This document shows, piece after piece, positions 12,953-24,312 of a DNA stretch of 64,000 nucleotides. The translations under genes and the position numbers were made by a program. Positions within the stretch are counted from its first letter, which is position 1. Each line of letters starts with the position of its first letter. Origin of the DNA: Phascolomyces articulosus (Eukaryota; Mucoromycota; Mucoromycetes; Mucorales; Lichtheimiaceae); the NCBI GenBank assembly GCA_025677815.1, contig JAIXMP010000013.1:992001-1056000 (forward strand). Reading direction: 5' to 3'. The notes beneath the pieces are model-generated. The model had not been told where the DNA came from and did no database searches. It saw nothing but the letters and a program-made list of their open reading frames with translations.

Positions 12953-14890
12953 TTAGAAAAAGAGCATTCGTTCAGAGGCATGGGTAATACTAGTACGATA
13001 ATTGCTATCACGAGAGAGACGGTTCTCGACATTAAACAGAGTATCTGATACTAGGACAAGGTATGGGTTACGTCGATTGGAAAGGATAGAGAAACCTGGA
13101 GGAGGATAAGGAGGTAACTCATCAATATGCACCAAAGAAAATGGATTACGATTTCCGAATGGATCTGCTAAATCCACCATGATTTGATGCTGTGGTCCAT
13201 GATGGATGAGGACCAAGGGCTGTGCTACAGTTTTCAGCATACTTGCTTTGTTTAGAAAATTGGCATATGAATCTCTTTCCACATCGCAATCGGTAAAGTC
13301 TATCATGGTCAAGTTGGGTGCATGAGCCATCAGATCGAGAAGCGCCCATGGACGTAAATCAAATTTGTACAAGAGCAGTGATTTGAGTGAAACACTATCT
13401 CCTAATCGATGTGCCAATTGTAAAAGACCTTGATAGGAAGCTAAGTTAAATCCATTTATCAGAACAAGAGTACGCAATGTCATTGTTTTCCCAACCAAGT
13501 CCATAATTGTGTAATCTGCTACATTGAGTGCTAGAAAAGTGAGTGTGCTTTGAGTACCCAGATCAACATGTTTAGCAAGCAATGAATAAAGAGCACCATC
13601 ATGGTGGTTTGGGGTCAAGTCATAAAGTAGAGATAGGAACCGTAATGAAGCTAATTGAATGATTGCCTTGATAACGCAAGGAGCAATGTTGTCTCCAGTA
13701 CAACACAATATGATCTTTTGTAAATGAGGAGATTGTTCAATGATGGAAGTAATTTCTTGACCGCTGCAGTTTGTTCTTGGTGACAGAGTAGATTGTTTGT
13801 TAATGGTTGTAGAAGAAGAAGAAACAGTCCAATTTTCGTTGGATGTTCTTGGTTTTGGACAACCAATCCATAAGCTGGTAAGATTGAATTCCATAAAGTC
13901 GATTTCATTTGGTAACGCATAATCACTGATTGTCAATTGTTGACCATCATGTGGATGAAATATGCCATTTTCTGGAGTTTCAATGAAAGAGCAGCTTAGA
14001 TGTTGCAAACTTGGACACACTGCCGCTATAGGCCGAATGAATAATTGACTACCATGAATTAACTGTTTTTGGTCAAAATCCAACATAAGAAGATTTTCAC
14101 TCAAATGATCCAAACGATTGATAAATTGTTCATCATTATCCACAGCACAGGAATTAAATCCTACAATTTATATGTGATGATAGTAATAACAATGAATTAA
14201 TTTACTCATCTAAGTAAGTACAGAATAAACAACAACAATCACGTACCCATATTTTTCTCTAACTATAACCATCTCTCAACCTTTTGTACCTCATTCTTAT
14301 TCTAAAAATATATGATACATACGCAATCCGTTCATCTTGGTACAATTTTGACTTCGAAGGATATCCATCATGTCATACAAATTTTGTTGCTCTTGAAATT
14401 GACTCAGAGTCATGAGCTGTACATGAGGTCCTAAGCACCGATGAATCAGTATCCTTTCTACAGCATGTTTTGAACCAACCAATTCAACAATGCGCCACAC
14501 TTTTTCAAGATTGCAAAGTATGGGTACTTGATTCATCCATAATTTAGAGACTCCCATAGCCATCAAGCAACACTTTTGCGTATTGACATAAGAAAAGATT
14601 TCTTGTGCGATATTGTGAGATAAGCAACATTTGACAGGATCAATATATTTTTTTTGTTGTCGTAGATGATGATCACACGATTCAATCTTTTCTTTTTCAA
14701 TGCTTTTGGAAGTTGTGGTTTCTGTAGCAGTAGGTTCTTCTTCCAATCGAGATACTGTATCAAATGCTAACTGTTGTGATGATGGTGAAGCTAAGGATGA
14801 CTGTTGCTCTTGATGAATAGGCATCACTAGTGATAACAATAGTGTCGATGGGTTATGTTTGTTTCCGCCGTTTTTCTTTTCAACACTCAT
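12953..14890 (-). CDS. F-box-like, leucine-rich-repeat protein
   Basis: Two exons, 14890-14323 and 14160-12953 (phase 1 intron of 162 bases); 591 residues. After a Ser/Gln/Glu-rich leader, residues ~85-135 ('LSHNIAQEIFSYVNTQKCCL', then 'AMGVSKLWMNQVPIL') resemble an F-box: an amphipathic helix after a short Pro/Val lead-in and a W at the expected place. The rest has irregular leucine-rich repeats ('LRFLSLLYDL', 'LTFLALNVADYTIMDLVG', 'LRTLVLINGFNLASYQGLLQLA', 'LKSLLLYKFDLRPWALLDLM'). F-box/LRR proteins are usually substrate adaptors of SCF ubiquitin ligases, joining Skp1 to targets through the repeats. Mucorales carry large families of these. The LRR call is good, the F-box moderate, the substrate unknown. 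No breaks in frame. Confidence 0.78.
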
Positions 14891-15181
14891 TTTTTACGTT
14901 TCCATCCAAAAGAAAAAAAAAGTGAAAGGAAGAAAGAGCGTGTCATGACAGAATTGATATGGAGTGGGTAATTATGCAAATTGTTATTCCGCCACAGATT
15001 TTTATTTTTACAATATTTGTGGTAAGAGCAGCAACATTTTCTCTTTTTTTCCCCCCTTTGAAATAATACGGTTAAAATTTGTCTTTTATTTTGTCTCCTA
15101 AGATTTTGAAATAACACTCATTTTCAAAGTTTCGTTCATTATATATAAGTTTTTGTACTTTATTTTTATCAAGATTAGCAT

Positions 15182-15441
15182 ATGGCTTTGTTGTCGAATG
15201 AACTTTTCTTTGGTACCCTGAGAAATTGACAAAAAATAAAGAAATACCCGTATTATTATGAGGATTACATCTTTTGTAATACTAGTTACTAACACTTTGT
15301 GTAGGTATAGGTGACGCCATGGCCTCCATGTGGAAAACACCACATGGCCGCGATTTATTAATCAAAACCCAAAATTGTAATATAGAACAAAAAAAACATA
15401 TTTTACCAGAATGGGCAAAGGGTTTTCCATGTCCTCTGTAA
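15182..15441 (+). CDS. Possible small two-exon gene, unknown function
   Basis: The best-supported part is the exon 15305-15441. It follows a textbook intron end (branch site TACTAAC at ~15284, acceptor TAG at 15302-15304) and reads open to a TAA as 'GDAMASMWKTPHGRD...ILPEWAKGFPCPL'. That composition (Trp, Met, Pro, Gly, His) is unlike the surrounding A+T-rich noise. A possible first exon, 15182-15212 (M-A-L-L-S-N-E-L-F-F-G), joins in phase and would give 55 residues. Its donor GTACCC is weak, so the true first exon may differ. No family was recognised. It lies upstream of, and divergent from, the F-box/LRR gene. Confidence 0.38.
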
Positions 15442-17168
15442 TAAAATTGTATAATCTTCTTATAGTTAGAAAATATTTGTTACGTGTCATCCAAAATAAT
15501 ATTGACATCTAAGTAAACTCTCATATTAATAGTACATAACTGTAATCTATTATATTTCTATAATAAAAGCCAACAACTTGCTAAAAGTTGCACACTTCAA
15601 AACAATATTACTAAAAATTTCCGTGCTTTGGAAGGCATATATTATGTATTGCACCCTAAACTATAAACATAGGGAGTATACTAGGTCGATGAACCATAGC
15701 CTATCAATTGTACTTTTTTTTCTGCATATAAAATTGCATAACAAATTTGTCATTGGTACGTAAAGCATTGATATACGTAAAAGTCGCTGTTTTGTGCAAA
15801 AATATTATCTATTCTTAAAGGTGTCGATTGTATGAAAAACAAAAAGATAAAAAAAAACTATAGGCTTCATTTTGTAGAGCACTTTTTATTTTCTATTTTT
15901 CTCAGCTCTACTACCTATTCTACGTATCTTTTCTCTCACTTATCTATTTTCTATATTCTAGTTGAACCACGCTTTTTACACTTGGTTTATGTCTGTATGC
16001 TTTTTGTTCCTTCTTTTTTTTTTTAAAAAAAAAAAAAAAAAAACTCTCTCATTTATGTTTAACAATAAAAAATATTATAGATATTCCATCATTATATTAG
16101 AGAAAACTTTAAGCATTAATAACATTCATAAGTAAATATATCCTACTTTGTAATGGTACTCTAGACACTGCATAGATTGATCCATATATTAATGGCAGAA
16201 CGCAACTTTTATACGACTATTCTTTTCTCCTGGTATTTGCTTGTTCTTGCTATATTTAACATAGCACTCAATATTACCAAAGATGGAAATTCCGAATGTT
16301 ATGAAACGTTGGAACAACATAAATGAATAACGGCTATTCGAGACAAAGGGTAATAGGAATATTATTGTGAAGAAGGAGATATGAACCATTGAGAAAACGG
16401 TGACCTAAAAAAGATATCAATATCGCATCCTGAAAGCTTTTTAAGACATCATCATAGCCATTCACTTCTTTATATATTAGAAAAGAGATATCACCACTAT
16501 CCCTTACAATGTATATGTGATTAAGTATGTATGATATAATTCAATTCCCATGCGTAATATATAGGTACTCCTTTAAACGTCTAATTGGTTAATGTGTATA
16601 TAAATGGTCCAAAGATAAATGCATTACATGAGCCGCTCCATACTCCATGTTGTAACGTCATATATAAAAAGGGTCTTCCAGAGCGTATTATTGCCAAGAC
16701 AACAAAAAGAAGCGGAATGGTAGTTGTTTGATAATTTACGTTGGATTTCTTAAAAAAAAGAAATGTCTGACTAAATGGTGTCATTCTAAATAACTGGGAC
16801 GTCTTCAACAAAGATAAGCTTATGCTAGATGAGACTACGTATTAGGAAGATTTACATGAATAGTGTGATGACGATCATGACTGTTTACCTCAACTCCTTG
16901 CAGAAGCAACATAAGAAATGCATATGTATAAAGTAAACAAAAAAATTAGTACAGGAGATATATAAACAGAACTGTCAAAAACAAATCGAGAGCTTTACTT
17001 TCTCTTCCCCCCCCCAAAAAAAAAAAATAGATATACGCTCATATAAAAAACACTTTCTTTCTCTCCTTTTATCCAACTTCTTTACATGTCTTTATTTTAT
17101 TTTCTTTATTATCATAAAATCCTTCAATTATATCCATTCTTTTTATAATATTATATAATAAAAAGAAT
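15442..17168. other. Intergenic region
   Basis: A+T-rich, with poly-T/poly-A runs near 16012-16042. No gene or repeat family was recognised; the short open frames here have random composition. The final ~200 bases (poly-C at ~17007, pyrimidine-rich tracts) probably hold the promoter of the membrane protein gene at 17169. Confidence 0.5.
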
Positions 17169-18398
17169 ATGATTCGTGTCGTACTCAGTGTTTTGGGAAT
17201 TTCACAAATTTTGACCATGACGAAATCGTCATGGCGGCAATGGAGAACGTTACGCCATTTGAAAAAAGAATACTTGACGACGTTGAATATGACTTCTTCT
17301 GATCACTATGATAAAAATCATAGCAACAGGAGCAGTCAAAATAGTAATGATATGACAACAACCGGATTATTGGGAGAAGAGGAGAAAATTAAGATGCGCG
17401 GTATACGCCACGAAGGGGAGGTTACTACGCCATCAAACACTATCGCAACAACTGCAACATCAGCAACATCAACACCTACTTCACCTATTACCTCACCCAG
17501 CACGCATGGCATTGTACCACCTGTATTGAAAGAATATGCCAGATTGGTATTGGAACTCAAAACACAAGAAAGAAAAATGTTGGATGCTGCAAAAGAACGT
17601 ATGGGAAGCATTGCTTCTATGCCAATGGTCCTATGTGCGGTGGGTTTCATTCCAGCATGTATTTCCTCACTGGGTGTTCTATATAACGAAGCGGCAACGC
17701 CAATTTATAATAACTTTGATCAATCTATTGTTGGTGAACTATTAATTGTATTGGCTGTCTGGTGTTCATTTAGTATTATCCAAACCATTATTTGGTATCG
17801 TATCGTCCCATCCTATGTTCATCGCAAGATAGCTCATAAGTTGTTGAAGAAACCTGTTACTAACGGTGGCAAAAAAATACGACCTAAAATTTATCATCAA
17901 CGCACATTACACAAATTATTATTGGCATCAGCATCAGCATCCTCCTCACCCAAATCAACATCTTTCTCCTCAGCAAAAGAAGGAGAACAACGTAACAACA
18001 AATTTAGTACCATGACACCTGAATTACTTGAACAATATCAACGAGACATCACAAGTAGACGATTAGATAAAAAAGTGATTCGATTAACCAACATTATGAT
18101 TTTTCTTCAATTTGCTTATCCATTTCATGATATTCTCAATTGGTTAACCTATCCCATCATGCTTTTGCTTCAAATCATCATTTTATCTTTTTTGTGGTGG
18201 TGGCCAAAAAATGATGATTACAATAACTCAATGCGTGCACAAAATATGTATTCTGTTTGGATTTTTGTAATTAATATTGTTTTGGTACTTACAGCACCAT
18301 CACCACGAGAGGACGACGGAATGGATTATGATGACGATGAAGATGATGAAGAGAAAAATCATCATTTTCATCATCACCATCATCATCATCGCATATAA
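17169..18398 (+). CDS. Unknown multi-pass membrane protein with histidine-rich tail
   Basis: Single exon, 409 residues. I do not recognise the family. The N-terminus begins with a hydrophobic stretch ('VVLSVLGISQIL') and then a basic region. Residues ~40-115 are low complexity (Ser, Asn, Thr, with Thr/Ser/Pro repeats). Hydrophobic segments follow at about 156-178, 185-212, 303-348 (probably two) and 358-380. Between them is a basic, Ser-rich loop. The C-terminus is an acidic run (Asp/Glu) followed by a block of His residues that could bind metal; this is speculation. The start is the first ATG, 2-3 kb from other genes. No introns are needed. Uninterrupted reading over 409 codons in such A+T-rich DNA argues strongly for a real gene. 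Confidence 0.75.
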   Translation: MIRVVLSVLGISQILTMTKSSWRQWRTLRHLKKEYLTTLNMTSSDHYDKNHSNRSSQNSNDMTTTGLLGEEEKIKMRGIRHEGEVTTPSNTIATTATSATSTPTSPITSPSTHGIVPPVLKEYARLVLELKTQERKMLDAAKERMGSIASMPMVLCAVGFIPACISSLGVLYNEAATPIYNNFDQSIVGELLIVLAVWCSFSIIQTIIWYRIVPSYVHRKIAHKLLKKPVTNGGKKIRPKIYHQRTLHKLLLASASASSSPKSTSFSSAKEGEQRNNKFSTMTPELLEQYQRDITSRRLDKKVIRLTNIMIFLQFAYPFHDILNWLTYPIMLLLQIIILSFLWWWPKNDDYNNSMRAQNMYSVWIFVINIVLVLTAPSPREDDGMDYDDDEDDEEKNHHFHHHHHHHRI

Positions 18399-19093
18399 AT
18401 ATAAATAATGGTCCTTCTACTTCCTTTTCCAAGTATTTTTATTGTTATTTTCTTTACATGTTATACATATAATTTGTTCTTGGTCTTTAAGGGATTTCCA
18501 CTCTTTTAATCAACATATATATAGATAATAATAAAAGTAAACTGAGTTTTTTTTATTAGAACATTCTATATAACAAAGAATGGATCCACAATAATGTTTA
18601 TTCTAGTTTGGTAGTAGGAAGGCTATTATATGTAACCGTTTTGAAACACTCTATCTATGGTTGATGTTGTTGGAAATTTGACTTTTGAGTAACCAATAAC
18701 AAATAACAATAAACACTTTGATCTATTTCGCCAATTCAAATTCCATAAGGCTATGGACCAATTCGAACGATTTACCATAATTCGAAACAATGACAAAAAA
18801 TTTTGATTTGTTGATAAGCGAATTTTTAAATATCGCTTGTTATGATAACTTTTTCTTTATATGAAAAATTTGATGTGTGAGTGTGAGTGTATAAGAAGAA
18901 TATAAATGTATGAATATAAAAAATAAAAGTAGTATGAACAAAAATCAAATGCAAAGAGGAGAAGAGAAATGTGGGGTTTGTAAGGTAAAAAAATATGGGG
19001 AATGTGTTTAAAATAATGTGATTTTGTTTTTGTTGAAAAAAAAAGTATGTGTACAGCGTTTAGTAGTAATATAATCAGTTATAATATATTTTT
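18399..19093. other. Convergent intergenic region
   Basis: The 3' flanks of the membrane protein gene (plus) and the serine dehydratase gene (minus) meet here. No coding signal. Short TG/GTGA repeats lie near 18870-18890. Confidence 0.5.
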
Positions 19094-21367
19094 TTAACAG
19101 ACAGGTACGTTGACAGCAAGACCACCTTGACTTGTTTCTTTATACTTGGACATCATATCTAAACCAGTTTGACGCATGGTTTCAATGACTTGATCTAATG
19201 TCACTCTATGTTCACCTTCACCGTTCAATGCCAATTGAGAAGCAGCAATAGCCTTGACGGCAGCCAATGCATTGCGTTCAATACATGGTACTTGAACCAA
19301 ACCAGCAATAGGATCACAAGTTAAACCAAGATTATGTTCCATGCCAATTTCAGCAGCATTTTCTACTTGTTCAACAGTACCACCCATCACGGCTGTGAAA
19401 CCAGCGGCTGCCATAGAACAAGCAACACCAACTTCACCTTGACAACCCACCTCAGCAGCTATATAAAAAGGATGAATTTTTTTAAAGTTACTTTAGTATA
19501 TAAAATATGCAAATTGATCGGAATCGTGGGAGAAATTATACTGAAAAAATAAAAATAAAAACTTAAATTTCTTATTTACCTGAAATACTGGCACCACGCT
19601 TGTAAAGCATACCAATAGCAGAAGTGGTTAACAAGAATTCCATGACATCCTTTTCAGGATTTTCGGAAATGAATTCAATATAATATTTAAGGACGGATGG
19701 AATAGTACCAGCAGCTCCATTGGTGGGTGCTGTAACAACACGACCACCACAAGCATTTTCTTCATTTACAGCAATAGCATAGACAGAAAGATAATCCAAA
19801 GCTAAAAAAAAAAAAGGCATTTGTTTTAGTTATAGAGTTTGTTTCTTCCTCTCAATTTTTTATAATCTGTTTCCCATTCAATTTACCTGGCAAGAAGAAA
19901 CGTTTGCGTTGACGTTTGGGCAAGACAGAGAGTGAGGTCTTTGCATCACCGTTGCTGAAGTTGGCAAGGTCCTTTGAAGAAATTTCTTCACCTGAAACAG
20001 CACCTTCAGCAGTGATTTGGGATTTGTTATACCCACCCTTTTCTGGTATACTGGGATAAAGACCCTTAAGGAGCTTTTGATAAAGTGTGGGTGCACGTCT
20101 GCGAACCTTGAGTGAACCAGGCAAATAGGCTAAAAAAAACATTTAATACAGGGGAAGATAATGGGGGATGGTTAGGCATTAAATTAACATATAAAGAAAT
20201 TATCCCACCCTCTCTCACTTGTTTCCTTCCTGCTTGTAAAATCCAACTAACACGACCAAACACCAATAATAATTCATCTTTTCGTTATTTCCTTACCATC
20301 CGAGTTAGCCATGACACCATTACGGATACTTTCATCCATAGTATCCCAAATACGCAACAATTTGGCCTTAATTTCATCATGTGTATGCCATCGCAATTCG
20401 TTTTCATAGACAACTTGAGCAATGGTCATGTTTTCTCTCTTGCACACTTTGAGCAATTCTTCGGCATTCGAAAATGGTAAACTAACAACGGCAATATCTT
20501 GCTGACGACGATCGTCTGCTACCACTTCATTCTTTTCCTTGCGGGATTCTTCCTTGTAATACACATTTTCACCATGATCCAATTGAGTATCTTCATTCAC
20601 AACGAAACCACCACCAATACTGAAATATTCATTGGTAGCGACCATGTTGGAATTTTCATCAAAGGCACAGAAGCGAAGACCGTTGGGATGTTGTGGTAAG
20701 GTCTTGAAGTAGTTAAAGACCATATGCTTGTCATAATCAAAGTGGATACGATGTGTACCATCCAAACAAATGGATTTATTTGTTTTAATATCATCAATAC
20801 GGGATGGGATAGTAAGTGTATCGACTTCATCAGGTGCTTCACCTTCAATACCCATTAAAATGGCATTAGGTGTACCGTGACCATCGCCTGTCAATGCCAA
20901 CGAGCCAAATAAATCTAAACCCATAAAAAAAATTGATAAGTTTATCTAAATTTTTAATCCATAGTAATATGAATATATATAATTGTTTCAAATAACATAC
21001 CGACTCGCAAAGTATGAATTCTATCCAAGACTTTATGTTCCCTGAGATCATTGATAAAGATTTTTGCAGCTCGCATAGGACCCACAGTATGGGATGAGGA
21101 TGGACCTACACCGATAGAGAATAAATCAAATGTAGATACAACAGCATGATGATCTTGTTCTGGTTGATTTGATACCAAAGGATCTTCTTGAGGTTGTTGT
21201 TGTGCTGCTGCTTCACTGGATGATGAAGAATAAAGACGAACTAAAGGTCGTGCATGTAAAATAAGTCGCCGAGGCTGAGGTCGAGGTAATGATTTCATTG
21301 TTGTAGTGGTTGCTCTACGAGCCATGGCTGCCAATGAAGGTGCTACTTTTGACCTGAATGCCAACAT
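19094..21367 (-). CDS. Iron-sulphur L-serine dehydratase (L-serine ammonia-lyase), probably mitochondrial
   Basis: Five exons, 5' to 3': 21367-21001, 20914-20297, 20129-19887, 19801-19580, 19458-19094; 604 residues. It converts L-serine to pyruvate and ammonia with a [4Fe-4S] cluster, as bacterial SdaA does. Residues 1-~60 are rich in Arg, Ala and Ser with no acids until Glu52 and end in 'RLYSSSSS', a typical mitochondrial presequence. The beta domain holds '[17 protein letters not shown]' (84-100) and '[15 protein letters not shown]'. The alpha domain holds '[18 protein letters not shown]' and '[14 protein letters not shown]'. Cluster cysteines are Cys489, Cys531 and Cys542; their spacing (42 and 11) equals that recalled for the Legionella enzyme, and the chain ends in a C-terminal Cys604 like that enzyme's fourth ligand. 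About 40 extra residues (between '[11 protein letters not shown]' and '[14 protein letters not shown]') are absent from bacterial proteins. No ACT domain. Confidence 0.92.
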
Positions 21368-24312
21368 GATCTATACTATTCAATGAAGCAAAAAAATGAA
21401 CAAGAAAAAGAAAAAAAAAAAGTGAAAAAAGAAAAAGAGTTGGGAAGTTGTTGGTTTTATGAAGGGAAAAAAGAGGGAAAAAAAACGGCTTTTTACACGG
21501 TGGCAAACGACGGGTTCTGGTTCTTTTTTATCTTGTTGAAACGGAGTGGGGTCCTCGCAGTTTTTTCACACGCAGTATCCAATCAAATTAATCATTCCGG
21601 ATTTCTATCATCCATTATTATTATTTATTATGTTTTACCTAAATTTCCAGGAGACTCTCTCTCCCCCATCAACAATATTGGAATTGATAGATAGATAGAA
21701 TACTAGCGATTGATAATATACCGTAATTAGATGATCATGAATAAGGTACACTATCTTTTTCTCCATGTGTATTTGTACTAGGTTCATACATGTTTGTGTT
21801 CAAGGAGAAAGAATACCTTCCCAATAATAGGTTTGGGATTTTGGATTTGATTTTACTCCGGTCAAACTTACCTTTTTTTTTTTGACAGATCTCTGATCTT
21901 CATCCATCTCAATCTTTTTAACATCTTTACTCCATTGAATAGTAATTCTTTCTTTTACTTTATTGTTTTTCTTTAATAAAAAATAATAATAAATAATAGA
22001 ACGTTCCCGTTTTTGCGAATGTGTTTCGAATTCATTCATCTGGAAACAATCAAGAAACGCCATTCCATAAACTGATTCCACCGTGCAAAAAAAAAAAACC
22101 GTGTAAATTTTTTTTATGGGAGAGTTAAAAAAAATAGAGGGAATATACCGTTTGATATTATCCTTACCACTCTCCCCCAAAATTAAAATTTCTTTTTTCT
22201 CCCTATCCATTATCATTTTCATTATTTTATTAAGAGTAAAAAACCCAAGAATAGAATTGGCTTAGTATGAGTGCGTGATCTTTTAGTAAATAGATTCGAA
22301 AATGCAGGTGCTTTTCAACTATCCCATTGTAGAAAAACACATGAAGTAAAAAGTAAAAAGATACTAAAGTTAGATATCATTATGATTTCACCAGTTATGC
22401 CGCAATCATTTGTAGTTATACCAGTTATATAAAAAAATTTTTTTTTTCTTTTTGACACGGTGAAAATGCACGGTGAAAATTGATTTCTTTCTTTTTTGCA
22501 CCAAAAATTGGTTGAATTTCAAAAAAAAAAAAGTAAAAATAACCATTTGTGTGGGGATTTTGCTGTATTATTCTTCCAATATTTTTACAAGACTTTTTAT
22601 GGACGACCGTACCTCGGAAGTGGGTCATTATATTGTGTGTCTCCTCTTTCATATGCTATATCCGTAACACAAGATAGCAAAATATGCTTATGCTTTTCCG
22701 TCAAGACTGATGATTATTTTTCCTCTCCTTCTTTTAAGTTTGTTTAATACAACGAATGATAATGAATTGCATTGTTCGAATATGATAACAATAATAATAA
22801 CTTCACTCACATTATTAATAATTATACGATGCTATAGATTCATATACCTTATCTAGAATTTTCCTCATGGAGAAGGTAAATAAAATAACAAATATATATA
22901 AATATTCCTCTGGAGAAATGAAGGATAATATATTCAAGACGATCACTTTCTTTTTCATGGCACAAATGCTTGTTTTTGATATGTCTTACTACTGTAACGT
23001 TTTTTTAATATTGTACTAATAGGAATTGGTAGTGTTTTACATTCAAGAACAGTCCGTCATTATCCTATATTATAGTGGCATGTTGTTTCTTGTGATCTAT
23101 ACATGATGAAAAAATATATAGGAAATTCCCAATGGTATATTTTAACTTTTTTAACGGCAAATTTCGTATTCATTTTTATATTTCCTTTTCTTCTTTCCTA
23201 TGGTGAATCTTTTTTTTTATTTTATTTGGAAGCTTCAATTGAAAAATAGAAACATCAGCAAATGATAAAACCATTGGCAATGCACCGTCTATTATCGATA
23301 ATTACAATGGACCATGCTTGTATAATTGAGAATTATTTGTTATTGGATCAAAGAAGCATATAGTAACAGCAGATCACAAAATGATATACATGTTGCACAG
23401 CAAGTTATATAATTCGGATGGTGGCCCAATCAAACAATTCGCAATAAGCATACCTCAACACATTTTTTAGTCTTACCTAATCGTTACATAAAAAGATCAA
23501 AATGAAAGTTTTTCGTAAAACAGCGAACCACAGCTGTGCTTATTTTAAATATTATAGAACACATACAATCAAAACTCCTTGGGAGTAAATTATATATGCA
23601 ATGAAAATGTTCCCGCGCATATATCAGTTGGTCAGTAAGCGTCTAGATCAATGGAGGTAAAAGCAACTCGGTATGGTGGTGTTGCCCTTATACAACCTGA
23701 AAATAACGAGTGGCAAGCCAAAGGAAGGCAGCCTGAACAATTAAATTATCCTGAATTAAAATTACATAGCTACAACAGCCAGTCTTTAGGTTGGAGAACG
23801 GGGCTCGATAGCCCTGCCACTGGTACGATATTGCTACATTCGATCCTTACAAAAATTAATATCGAAAATACTGCGACCCTCCCAAATTTGACACCTGGAC
23901 AAAGTTATATAATCATTATAAGATGTAATTGGACTGGTGGTAACGAATAGAAACATAACGCAGAACTTGCTTTACCTTGCCTGAATTAAATCAAGCCAAC
24001 AAATTAATTCGCGCCATTTTAGCCAATTATTTCTTATTATCCAGTTTTAAAACCTTAACTGGTTATATATTTCCATTATTCCATTGGATAAGATAGCAAT
24101 ATCACCACTACCACTAATGAAACGAAGGCAATCCAGAATTTTTATTCTTCACCATACTCGACGTGACATCTCCATTTTGCATGTTCAATTGCAACCTGAG
24201 TAATAGAAACACAATGAACAATACCCAGTACTTGCAATGGTATGGATTTATCCATCATAGTAATGATCCCAATTATCACTAATATTTTTTATATTATCTA
24301 ATTTGAGTTTCT
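21368..24312. other. Intergenic region upstream of serine dehydratase, mostly non-coding
   Basis: The first ~250 bases should carry the serine dehydratase promoter. They include CCAATCA at about 21578 and GGTGGCAAA at 21499-21507 (identical to the yeast Rpn4/PACE consensus; see findings). A GATA/TAGA run lies near 21688. Apart from the candidate at 23651-23950, no gene was supported. Downstream of that candidate, 23970-24092 stays open without a start codon and may belong to the same decayed locus. Confidence 0.5.
23651..23950 (+). CDS. Candidate small or relict gene, unknown
   Basis: A 99-codon ATG-to-stop frame whose composition is protein-like ('QPENNEWQAKGRQPEQLNYP', 'SQSLGWRTGLDSPATGT'): many Gly, Pro, Trp and Gln codons, unlike the random frames nearby. 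No domain, signal peptide or splice structure could be tied to it. It could be a lineage-specific small gene or an exon remnant of a decayed gene. Confidence 0.22.
   Translation: MEVKATRYGGVALIQPENNEWQAKGRQPEQLNYPELKLHSYNSQSLGWRTGLDSPATGTILLHSILTKINIENTATLPNLTPGQSYIIIIRCNWTGGNE

Noticed and set aside
17336..17650. 104-codon antisense frame inside the membrane protein gene
   Set aside because: It is the mirror of the Thr/Ser/Pro low-complexity coding region of the plus-strand gene and has no independent support.
21800..22222. 140-codon minus-strand frame upstream of serine dehydratase, with a GTAAGT-like site inside
   Set aside because: Composition is dominated by Lys, Ile, Phe and Tyr from A+T-rich DNA, with homopolymer-coded runs. 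No downstream exon or domain could be joined to it.
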